Shown here: one piece after another, positions 35,200-42,621 of the stretch | Numbering within the stretch: position 1 is the first letter of the stretch | Layout of the letters: each line of letters opens with the position of its first letter | Origin: Streptomyces sp. 1222.5 | GTDB lineage: Bacteria > Actinomycetota > Actinomycetes > Streptomycetales > Streptomycetaceae | NCBI RefSeq assembly: GCF_900105245.1 | Contig: NZ_FNSZ01000001.1 | Coordinates: 4,710,001-4,774,000 of the forward strand | DNA: 64,000 nucleotides | Reading direction: 5' to 3' | Notes under the pieces: generated by a model | Told to the model about the DNA's origin: nothing | Databases searched by the model: none | Seen by the model: the letters and a program-made list of their open reading frames with translations, nothing else | Made by a program: the position numbers and the translations under genes

Positions 35200-36246
35200 A
35201 TGTCTTTCCACCGGCTCGCCCCCGTGAAGAAGCACCGCAAGCCCGCTCCGGCCCCGAAGCGGCCGGCACCGAAGAAGGCCGCCCGGCCGTGTCCACAGCC
35301 GTGGAAAGGAACGACCGATGGTGAGGGAAGCCCGTGCGGCCTTCCGCCGGTTCTGGCCGCTGACCCGCGGCGACCGCCGATGGCTCGCGGTGATCACGGC
35401 CTGCGTGGTGGCCGCCGTACTCGCCGAGACCGTGGCGATCCTGCTGTTCGCCGAGCTGACCGACCACGCCCTCGCGGCCGGGTCTCCGTCCGCCTTCTGG
35501 GGGCCGGCCGGTGCCTGGCTCGGCGTGGCCGTCCTCGCCGCACTCGCCTCGTCACCGGCCCGAGCGGCGCCGGAGAATCCACCCTGGCCGGGCTCCTCAC
35601 CCGCTTCTACGACCCCAGCGCCGGGGTGATCACCCTGGACGGCGTCCCGCTCCCGGGCCTCTCCCTGCACTTCCTGCGCGAACAGATCGCCCTGCTGCCC
35701 CAGCAGACGCTGATCCTGAACGGCACCATCCGCGAGAACATCGGCTGCGGCCGCCCCGGCGCGACCGACACCGAGATCGAGCAGGCGGCCCGGGACGCGG
35801 CGGCCCACGACTTCGTCACCGCGCTCCCCGAGGGCTACGACACCCCCATCGCCCCCGGCACCGCCGTCCTCTCCGGCGGCCAGCTCCAGCGCATCGCCAT
35901 CGCCCGCGCGATGCTCCGCGGGGCCCCGGTCCTCGTCCTGGACGAGCCCACGGCCGGGCTGGACGCGGTGGCCGCCCGCCAGGTGGTCCGGCCGCTGCGC
36001 CGCCTGATGGCGGGCCGTACCACGATCATGATCACGCATGATCTGAGCCTCGCCCCCGACGCCGACCGGATCCTGGTCGTCGAGCACGGCAGGCTCGTGG
36101 AGAGCGGCACCCACGAGGAGCTGCTCGCGCGGGGCGGCGCCTACGCGCGGCTGGCTTCCCCCCTGCCGCGGGCCGCCGTCGTGCCGCCCGCCGCCACGCC
36201 CCCGGCGCCTCCGGCGCACGAGGACACGTCGATCCTCCGGTGGTGA
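35200..36246 (+). CDS. Chimeric ORF: tiny basic protein copy 2 fused to an ABC nucleotide-binding domain
   Basis: 348 aa, uninterrupted. It has the best ribosome site of the area (AAGGAGGAG, 6 nt before ATG). Residues 1-32 are the second basic-protein copy (MSFHRLAPVKKHRKPAPA). Residues ~33-118 have no recognisable fold and read the exporter start out of frame. From about 119 a complete ABC domain follows: GPSGAGEST (Walker A with Glu replacing the Lys), LSGGQLQRIAIARA, VLDEPTAGLD, and MITHDLSLAPDADR. The Lys loss should abolish ATP binding. Whether a protein is made is unknown, but frame and ribosome site allow it. Confidence 0.5.
   Translation: MSFHRLAPVKKHRKPAPAPKRPAPKKAARPCPQPWKGTTDGEGSPCGLPPVLAADPRRPPMARGDHGLRGGRRTRRDRGDPAVRRADRPRPRGRVSVRLLGAGRCLARRGRPRRTRLVTGPSGAGESTLAGLLTRFYDPSAGVITLDGVPLPGLSLHFLREQIALLPQQTLILNGTIRENIGCGRPGATDTEIEQAARDAAAHDFVTALPEGYDTPIAPGTAVLSGGQLQRIAIARAMLRGAPVLVLDEPTAGLDAVAARQVVRPLRRLMAGRTTIMITHDLSLAPDADRILVVEHGRLVESGTHEELLARGGAYARLASPLPRAAVVPPAATPPAPPAHEDTSILRW
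35318..36246 (+). pseudogene. ABC exporter remnant with internal deletion
   Basis: An ATG at 35318, after GGAAAGGAACGACCG, begins a normal exporter N-terminus (MVREARAAFRRFWPLTRGDR, then one membrane helix). Near 35550 this frame stops making sense and the next frame continues directly into an ATP-binding domain. A full exporter needs five further helices and ~250 more residues, so an internal deletion plus a frameshift removed them. The Walker A Lys is also changed to Glu. Downstream of the junction the coding is clean to the stop. Confidence 0.75.
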
Positions 36247-36336
36247 CCCGGGCGACCACCGGCGATCTCCGGCCGTCCGGTCCGTCGTCGCGGTGATCCA
36301 CCACCGGTGCCCCCCACGTCGGCGTAGCCTTCGTGC

Positions 36337-37173
36337 ATGGCAGTGAGCAAGGTGCGCAAGGCGGCCGCGTCGGTGACCGAGGCCGTGAAACCGTGGAAGC
36401 CGGAATCGCGGACGGCGCTCGTACGGCGGGCACGCAAGATCAACCGCGAACTCGCCGAGGTCTACCCCTACGCCCACCCCGAGCTGGACTTCACGAACCC
36501 CTTCCAGCTGCTGGTCGCCACCGTGCTGTCGGCGCAGACCACCGACCTGCGGGTCAACCAGACCACCCCGGCGCTGTTCGCGAAGTACCCGACCCCCGAG
36601 GACCTGGCCGCCGCCGACCCCGAGGAGGTCGAGGAGATCCTGCGCCCCTGCGGCTTCTTCCGGGCCAAGACCCGGTCGGTCATAGGACTGTCCAAGGCGC
36701 TCACCGAGGACTTCGGCGGCGAGGTGCCCGGAAAGCTGGAGGATCTCGTCAAGCTGCCCGGCGTGGGCCGCAAGACCGCCTTCGTCGTGCTCGGCAACGC
36801 CTTCGGACGGCCCGGGATCACCGTGGACACCCACTTCCAGCGGCTGGTACGGCGCTGGCGGTGGACCGAGGAGACCGACCCGGACCGGATCGAGAACGCC
36901 GTCGGCGCGCTCTTCCCGAAGAGCGACTGGACCGACCTGTCCCACCACGTGATCTGGCACGGCCGCCGCATCTGCCACGCCCGCAAGCCCGCCTGCGGTG
37001 CCTGCCCCATCGCCCCGCTCTGCCCCGCCTACGGCGAGGGCGAGACCGACCCGGAGAAGGCGACGAAGCTCCTGAAGTACGAGAAGGGCGGCTTCCCCGG
37101 CCAGCGGCTCAACCCCCCGCAGGCCTACCTCGACGCGGGCGGCAGGCCGGCCCCGCCTCTGGGGGCCGCGTGA
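36337..37173 (+). CDS. nth: Endonuclease III
   Basis: 278 aa. The helix-hairpin-helix LPGVGRKTA has catalytic Lys146 and is followed by Asp164 in VDTHFQR. The 4Fe-4S cluster is Cys213-x6-Cys220-x2-Cys223-x5-Cys229, exactly the Nth spacing. It removes oxidised pyrimidines and nicks abasic sites. About 35 basic residues precede the core. In S. coelicolor I remember crp next to nth; here the ABC remnant is there instead. The Nudix gene follows in the same direction after ~50 nt. Confidence 0.95.
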   Translation: MAVSKVRKAAASVTEAVKPWKPESRTALVRRARKINRELAEVYPYAHPELDFTNPFQLLVATVLSAQTTDLRVNQTTPALFAKYPTPEDLAAADPEEVEEILRPCGFFRAKTRSVIGLSKALTEDFGGEVPGKLEDLVKLPGVGRKTAFVVLGNAFGRPGITVDTHFQRLVRRWRWTEETDPDRIENAVGALFPKSDWTDLSHHVIWHGRRICHARKPACGACPIAPLCPAYGEGETDPEKATKLLKYEKGGFPGQRLNPPQAYLDAGGRPAPPLGAA

Positions 37174-37221
37174 CGGAACGATCCCGGGACCCTCGGGCGT
37201 TGGACAGGCGAAGCGACGGGG

Positions 37222-37923
37222 GTGGCGATGACGAGGGCCAGTGAGACACGGGGCGACGCGGTGACGCTCAGCACGGAGGGACTGCCGGACTGGCTCGGCC
37301 CGGTCGCGCGGGCCGCCGAGACGGTCGAACCGCTCCAGCTCAGCCGCTTCCTGCCGCCGGAGAACGGCTCGGGCCGCCAGTCCGCGGTGCTCATCCTGTT
37401 CGGCGAGGGCGAGCGGGGTCCCGAGCTGCTGCTCATGGAGCGCGCCGGCTCCCTGCGCTCGCACGCCGGGCAGCCGTCCTTCCCGGGCGGCGCGCTCGAC
37501 CCCGAGGACGGCGATCCGCACGGCGACGGTCCGCTGCGTGCCGCGCTGCGCGAGGCCGAGGAGGAGACCGGCCTCGACCCGTCCGGGGTGCAGCTCTTCG
37601 GCGTGCTGCCCCGGCTGTACATCCCGGTCAGCAGATTCGTCGTGACCTCCGTGCTCGGCTGGTGGCGCGAGCCGAGCCCGGTCGGCGTCGTCGACCCGAA
37701 CGAGACCGCCCGGGTGTTCACGGTCCCCGTGGCGGATCTCACGGACCCCGCCAACCGCGCCACCACCGTCCACCCCAGCGGACACCGAGGTCCGGCATTC
37801 CTGGTCGAATCCGCCCTGGTCTGGGGGTTCACGGCCGGTGTGATCGACCGGCTGCTGCACTACGCGGGCTGGGAGCGCCCCTGGGACCGGGAGAAGCAGG
37901 TCCCACTCGACTGGCGCTCATGA
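37222..37923 (+). CDS. Nudix hydrolase, CoA-pyrophosphatase-like
   Basis: 233 aa from GTG; ATG at 37228 is equally possible. The Nudix box follows the CoA-diphosphatase UPF0035-like lead (RSHAGQPSFPGGALDPEDGD) and reads LRAALREAEEETGLDP. The lead is characteristic of the NudL/PCD1 group that cleaves CoA or its derivatives. It lies between nth and the membrane protease; the stop is 4 nt before the next start, so the genes are probably co-transcribed. Confidence 0.85.
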   Translation: MAMTRASETRGDAVTLSTEGLPDWLGPVARAAETVEPLQLSRFLPPENGSGRQSAVLILFGEGERGPELLLMERAGSLRSHAGQPSFPGGALDPEDGDPHGDGPLRAALREAEEETGLDPSGVQLFGVLPRLYIPVSRFVVTSVLGWWREPSPVGVVDPNETARVFTVPVADLTDPANRATTVHPSGHRGPAFLVESALVWGFTAGVIDRLLHYAGWERPWDREKQVPLDWRS

Positions 37924-37927
37924 CAGG

Positions 37928-39136
37928 GTGTCGTTTGTGAACGTGCTGGACATCCTGTTGCTGGTCGCGGCCGTGTGGTTCGCGGTCGTGGGCTACCGCC
38001 AGGGCTTCGTCGTCGGCATCCTGTCGGTGATCGGATTCCTGGGCGGTGGTCTCGTCGCCGTGTACGCGCTGCCCGTCATCTGGGACGCCATGACCGAGAA
38101 CTCGGAGGTCGGCACCACCGCGGCCGTCGTCGCCGTGATCGTCGTCATCGTCTGCGCCTCGGTCGGCCAGGCCCTGACCACCCACCTCGGCAACAAGCTC
38201 CGCCGGCACATCACCTGGTCACCGGCCCGCGCCCTCGACGCCACGGGCGGCGCGCTGGTCAACGTCGTCGCGATGCTGCTGGTCGCCTGGCTGATCGGCT
38301 CCGCCCTCGCCGGCACGACGCTGCCGACGCTCGGCAAGGAGGTCCGCGGCTCCAAGGTGCTCCTCGGTGTCTCCCGGGCGCTGCCCGCGCAGGCCGACAC
38401 CTGGTTCGCGGACTTCTCCTCGGTCCTCGCGCAGAACGGCTTCCCGCAGGTCTTCAGCCCGTTCTCCAACGAGCCCATCAAGGACGTCCAGCCGCCCGAC
38501 CCGGCCCTCGCGCACAGCGCCGTCCCCACGCGCGCCGAGCGTTCCATCGTCAAGGTCACCGGCACCGCGCAGAGCTGCGGAAAGGTCCTGGAGGGCACCG
38601 GGTTCGTCTTCGCCGACCGCCGGGTCATGACCAACGCCCACGTCGTGGGCGGTGTCGACGAGCCGACCGTGCAGATAGGCGGCGAGGGCCGCAAGTACGA
38701 CGCCAAGGTCGTGCTGTACGACTGGAAGCGCGACATCGCCGTCCTCGACGTACCGGACCTGAAGGCGACCGCCCTGAAGTTCACCCCCCGGGACGCGACC
38801 GGCGGTGACGGCGCGATCGTCGCCGGCTTCCCGGAGAACGGCTCCTACGACGTCCGCGCCGCCCGCGTGCGCGGACGCATCACGGCCAACGGCCCGGACA
38901 TCTACCACCGCGGCACCGTGCGCCGTGACGTCTACTCGCTGTACGCGACCGTCCGTCAGGGCAACTCCGGCGGACCGCTGCTCACGCCCGACGGCAAGGT
39001 CTACGGCGTGGTGTTCGCCAAGTCCCTGGACGACGCGGACACCGGGTACGCCCTCACCGCGGACGAGATCCGGGCCGACGCCGACCGGGGAAGGACGGCG
39101 AACGAGCAGGTGGGTACGGACAGCTGCGCCCTGTGA
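37928..39136 (+). CDS. MarP-like membrane serine protease (CvpA + trypsin-like)
   Basis: 402 aa, GTG start. Four membrane helices of a CvpA-type domain (about residues 6-130) precede an extracytoplasmic S1 domain: His238 in VMTNAHVV, Asp269 in KRDIAVLD, Ser347 in RQGNSGGP. Cys217 (QSCGK) and the Cys of the terminal DSCAL are placed like the disulfide pair of M. tuberculosis MarP (acid and oxidative stress). Substrate unknown here. It belongs to the nth-Nudix run and ends before a 365-bp convergent gap. Confidence 0.9.
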   Translation: MSFVNVLDILLLVAAVWFAVVGYRQGFVVGILSVIGFLGGGLVAVYALPVIWDAMTENSEVGTTAAVVAVIVVIVCASVGQALTTHLGNKLRRHITWSPARALDATGGALVNVVAMLLVAWLIGSALAGTTLPTLGKEVRGSKVLLGVSRALPAQADTWFADFSSVLAQNGFPQVFSPFSNEPIKDVQPPDPALAHSAVPTRAERSIVKVTGTAQSCGKVLEGTGFVFADRRVMTNAHVVGGVDEPTVQIGGEGRKYDAKVVLYDWKRDIAVLDVPDLKATALKFTPRDATGGDGAIVAGFPENGSYDVRAARVRGRITANGPDIYHRGTVRRDVYSLYATVRQGNSGGPLLTPDGKVYGVVFAKSLDDADTGYALTADEIRADADRGRTANEQVGTDSCAL

Positions 39137-39501
39137 ACGCCCCCGGAGTCAGGGGCGGGTGATCAGCCGCGGGGGTGACGCAGACGCATCGACACCCACC
39201 GCGCCCGGCGGCGCAGGATACGCGGGATCCCCACCCGGAGGTCCGCTTCCGTGAGTTGCGGGGTGCCTCGCTGAGGCGTGCTCAGCCCGCCGGCCGAGCG
39301 GCGGTTGCGGGGTGCGTCACTGTAGTCGTGCGTCCAGCCCATACCCCGACGTGTGCCCCCGCCCGAAGGTCGATAACCGCCTCGGCGGCCCCCAATTGGC
39401 CTATGCGGCAGGCATGTGGCCGTTCGAGGGACAAGTGTTCAGCAACCGGATGCTCCGCGCATCGATACCGTCACGGAACGGTCATCCGGCGGACCGTCCT
39501 G
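39137..39501. other. 365-bp convergent gap, no gene recognised
   Basis: It lies between two stops. A GC stem CGCCCC/GGGGCG near 39139-39160 could terminate the protease transcript. GTTGCGGGGTGC occurs twice (39255-39266 and 39304-39315). No open frame with plausible codon use or ribosome site is visible, and no RNA family is recognised. Confidence 0.5.
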
Positions 39502-40434
39502 TCACCGGTCCGGCTCGGGATCCTTCAGCCAGTTGACCAGTTCCGTGGAGAACGCCGACGGGTCCTCCTCGTGCGGGAAGTGCCCGAGACCGTCGAACAG
39601 CCGCCAGCGGTACGGCGCTTCGACGTACTCGCCCGAACCGGCCGCGCTGCGCACCCGGCTGACGGGGTCCAGGGAGCCGTGCAGATGCAGCGTGGGCACC
39701 CGCACCGGCCGCTTCATCCTGCGGTAGAACTGGACGCCGTCCGGGCGCGCCAGGGAGCGCACCAGCCAGCGGTACGGCTCGATCGAGCAGTGGGCCGTGG
39801 ACGGGATGCACATGGCCCGCCGGTACGTCTCCACCGCCTCGTCCTCCGGCGGCCGCGGCCCGGACCACTCCCGGATCAGACGGCCCACCAGCGCCCCGTC
39901 GTCCGCGATGAGTTGACGCTCCGGCAGCCACGGCCGCTGGAAACCCCAGATGTAGGAGTTGGCGGCCGTCTGCCGGGCGTCCCGCAGCATCGCCGCGCGC
40001 CAGCGCCGCGGATGCGGCATCGACACCACGGCGAGGCGGCGGACCAGCTTGGGCCGCATCGCGGCCGCCGTCCACGCCAGATATCCGCCGAGGTCGTGCC
40101 CGACCAGCGCGGCGTCCGGCTCGCCGAGCGACCGGATCACCCCCGTGACGTCGAGGGCCAGGTTCGCGGGGTCGTACCCGCGGGGCGTGCGGTCGCTGCC
40201 GCCGATGCCCCGCAGGTCCATCGCCACCGCCCGGTACCCGGCGTCGGCGAGCGCGACGAGCTGGTGCCGCCAGGTCCACCAGAACTGCGGGAAGCCGTGC
40301 AGCAGCAGCACCAGGGGGCCGTCGCCGAGTTCGGCGATGTGGAATCGGGCGCCGTTGGCGGCGACGTCCCGGTGCGTGACCTGCCGGCCGTGGGGCAGAT
40401 CGATCCGGACGGCCGAGGGGGCGGGTTCGGTCAT
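39502..40434 (-). CDS. Alpha/beta hydrolase, epoxide-hydrolase-like
   Basis: 310 aa. The oxyanion HGFPQFWWTW motif, nucleophile Asp114 in VGHDLGGYLAW, acid in HGSLDPVS and His in GLGHFPHEEDP are the epoxide hydrolase/haloalkane dehalogenase triad. A helical cap lies between. It likely opens epoxides or similar small substrates in the cytoplasm. Its ATG overlaps the stop of the holin-like gene by 4 nt. Confidence 0.87.
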   Translation of the reverse strand: MTEPAPSAVRIDLPHGRQVTHRDVAANGARFHIAELGDGPLVLLLHGFPQFWWTWRHQLVALADAGYRAVAMDLRGIGGSDRTPRGYDPANLALDVTGVIRSLGEPDAALVGHDLGGYLAWTAAAMRPKLVRRLAVVSMPHPRRWRAAMLRDARQTAANSYIWGFQRPWLPERQLIADDGALVGRLIREWSGPRPPEDEAVETYRRAMCIPSTAHCSIEPYRWLVRSLARPDGVQFYRRMKRPVRVPTLHLHGSLDPVSRVRSAAGSGEYVEAPYRWRLFDGLGHFPHEEDPSAFSTELVNWLKDPEPDR

Positions 40435-40919
40435 GACGACGAGCGTGCCACAGCCTCGATGGCGGCGGGGGTCCGCTCCTCGGGCAGCTCCGGGCGCGGG
40501 TGCGGCTTGGCGTTCTGCAGGACGCTCGCCGACTCCTTCATCGAGGCCGCCACCTTCTGCGGGCCCTGCTCCTTCTTCGCCTTCTTCGCGAACACCACAC
40601 CCATGAGTGCGAGCAGGCCGGCGACCAGCACATTGGCCGCGAACGACAGGAGGAAGCAGACGGCCAGGTTCCAGCCGCTCCAGGTGCGGATGCCGTACGC
40701 CAGCGCGAAGTTGAGCATCGGCAGGGAGAACACCAGCACGGCGCCCGCCAGCGAGAAGGCTCCGCCGCTCGTCGCGCCGCGCTTCACGTCGCGTTTGAGC
40801 TGGGCCTTGGCCAGCGCGATCTCGTCGTGCACCAGCGCCGACAATTCGGTCGTCGCCGAGGCGAACAGCTGGCCGATGCTGCGTTCGGCGCCGACCGGGC
40901 TGCCGTCGGGTGCGCTCAT
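40431..40919 (-). CDS. Phage-holin-superfamily/DUF1469 membrane protein
   Basis: 162 aa. An N-terminal amphipathic region (IGQLFASATTELSALVHDEI, then ALAKAQLKRDVKRGA) is followed by two membrane helices (about 52-75 and 84-110) and a basic, disordered tail. This is the chromosomal actinobacterial DUF1469 pattern; despite the family name nothing here suggests a prophage. It is probably translated together with the hydrolase through ATGA overlap. Function unknown. Confidence 0.8.
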   Translation of the reverse strand: MSAPDGSPVGAERSIGQLFASATTELSALVHDEIALAKAQLKRDVKRGATSGGAFSLAGAVLVFSLPMLNFALAYGIRTWSGWNLAVCFLLSFAANVLVAGLLALMGVVFAKKAKKEQGPQKVAASMKESASVLQNAKPHPRPELPEERTPAAIEAVARSSS

Positions 40920-40974
40920 CGCGTACTCCCTCTGAGGTCTCTCGTGCCGTCTTGTTTTGTACCGTCTCGTCAGA

Positions 40975-42417
40975 TCATGCCGGACGGTCGCCCTCCTCGC
41001 CTGCCCCGCCCGCCACTTCCTGAAGCCCGTGGCGGGCCGCGGCGGCCCTCTCGGCGGCGATCCGCCGGTGCTCGGCGGCCTTGTTCTCGTGGATCTCGGC
41101 CATGCGCAGGTGGTACGCCGGGTCGTCCTGCTCGTACACGTCGGGGACGCCGTCGTGGTCGTCGTCGCGCTCCTCCTCCGCGCACAGCCGGCGGTACCGG
41201 GCGTTGCGGATCTTCAGCAGCGCCGTCGCGCACACCGCCGCGATCAGCGATCCGCTCAGGACCGCCGCCTTCACCTCGTCGGTGAGGACGGCGTTCGAGG
41301 CGAAGGCCAGCTCGCCGATGAGCAGCGAGACGGTGAAGCCGATCCCGGCGAGGGAGGCCACCGCGAACACGTCCGCCCACGCGAGGTCCTCGCTGAGGGA
41401 GGCACGGGTGAACCGGGCGGTCAGCCAGGTGCCGCCGAAGATGCCGAGGGTCTTGCCGACGACCAGGCCGAGGACCACGCCCAACGTCTCCGGCCGGATG
41501 AACACGTCCAGGAGCGCCCCGTCCGAGACCACCACCCCGGCGCTGAACAGCGCGAACAGCGGCACGCAGAGGCCGGCCGACAGCGGCCGCACCAGGTGCT
41601 CGACGTGCTCGCCCGGCGCGTGCTCCTCGCCGTCCCGGGTGGTGCACCGGAGCATCAGGCCCATCGCCACGCCGGCGATGGTCGCGTGCACGCCGCTGTT
41701 GTACATCAGCGCCCAGATCACCACGGCGAGCGGGACGTACACCCACCAGCCGCGCACGCCCTTGCGCAGCAGCAGCCAGAAGACCAGCAGGCCCGCGGCG
41801 GCCCCGCCGAGCGCGGCGAAGTCCAGCCGGTCGGTGAAGAAGACCGCGATGATCAGGATCGCGAAGAGGTCGTCGACCACCGCGAGGGTGAGCAGGAAGG
41901 CGCGCAGGGCGCTGGGCAGTGAGGTGCCGATGACCGCGAGGACGGCGAGCGCGAAGGCGATGTCGGTGGCGGTGGGCACGGCCCAGCCCTGGGTGGAGCC
42001 GTGCCCGGCGAGGTTGGTGAGGGTGTAGACGAGCGCGGGTACGGCCATGCCGCACAGCGCGGCCACCACGGGCAGCACCGCCGCCTTCGGGTCGCGCAGG
42101 TCCCCGGCGACCAGTTCCCGCTTGAGTTCGATGCCGGCGACGAAGAAGAACACGGCGAGGAGGCCGTCGGCGGCCCAGTGGGCGACGGAAAGGTTCAGGC
42201 CGAGCGCGGCGGGGCCGAAGTGGAAGTGACCGACCGCCTCGTAGCTGTGCCGGAGGGCGGGGACGTTCGCCCAGACCAGCGCCGCCACCGCGGCGAGGAG
42301 CAGCAGGACACCCCCGACGGTCTCGGTGCGCAGCGCGTCCGCGACGAAGGTCCGCTCGGGCAGCGACAGGCGCCCGAGGACCTTGCGGGGGGAAGCGGGG
42401 CTGCGGGGCGCGGTCAC
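40975..42417 (-). CDS. nhaA: Na+/H+ antiporter NhaA
   Basis: 480 aa from the GTG at 42417, which has GGAGG 8 nt upstream. The frame opens further to 42477 but lacks a site. About 12 membrane helices with ATDIAFALAVLAVIG and the VVDDLFAI Asp pair (the transport site) identify NhaA. A C-terminal ~70-residue charged tail (CAEEERDDDHDGVPDVYEQ) is longer than in E. coli. It exports Na+ for H+ in the cytoplasmic membrane. The gap of 55 nt to the holin-like gene allows an operon. Confidence 0.93.
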   Translation of the reverse strand: MTAPRSPASPRKVLGRLSLPERTFVADALRTETVGGVLLLLAAVAALVWANVPALRHSYEAVGHFHFGPAALGLNLSVAHWAADGLLAVFFFVAGIELKRELVAGDLRDPKAAVLPVVAALCGMAVPALVYTLTNLAGHGSTQGWAVPTATDIAFALAVLAVIGTSLPSALRAFLLTLAVVDDLFAILIIAVFFTDRLDFAALGGAAAGLLVFWLLLRKGVRGWWVYVPLAVVIWALMYNSGVHATIAGVAMGLMLRCTTRDGEEHAPGEHVEHLVRPLSAGLCVPLFALFSAGVVVSDGALLDVFIRPETLGVVLGLVVGKTLGIFGGTWLTARFTRASLSEDLAWADVFAVASLAGIGFTVSLLIGELAFASNAVLTDEVKAAVLSGSLIAAVCATALLKIRNARYRRLCAEEERDDDHDGVPDVYEQDDPAYHLRMAEIHENKAAEHRRIAAERAAAARHGLQEVAGGAGEEGDRPA

Positions 42418-42566
42418 GGCGGGACCTCCGGTGGGTGGGCAGGACGGCTCGCATGCCGACCAGACTTCCCGGCGCACCCATGACTTTCTCGGACCTACGA
42501 CGCTTTTCCCACTTTACCCAACGGGCGGGCGGGCCGCCGTGCCGGTGATCCGTCCGCCGGACGCCG

Positions 42567-42603
42567 AGGGGGCACCCGGCGCCTTCGCGTCCGGGTGCCC
42601 CCT
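42567..42603 (-). terminator. acs terminator
   Basis: A 13-bp stem (42567-42579 with 42591-42603) has an 11-nt loop and lies 18 nt after the acs stop. GC-rich with a short T/C tail; it may also separate nhaA from acs. Confidence 0.8.
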
Positions 42604-42621
42604 CGGGTCCTCCTGTGCCGG

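Noticed and set aside
40431..40919. Prophage signal from the holin-family protein
   Set aside because: No other phage genes are near; DUF1469 proteins are common chromosomal membrane proteins in actinobacteria.
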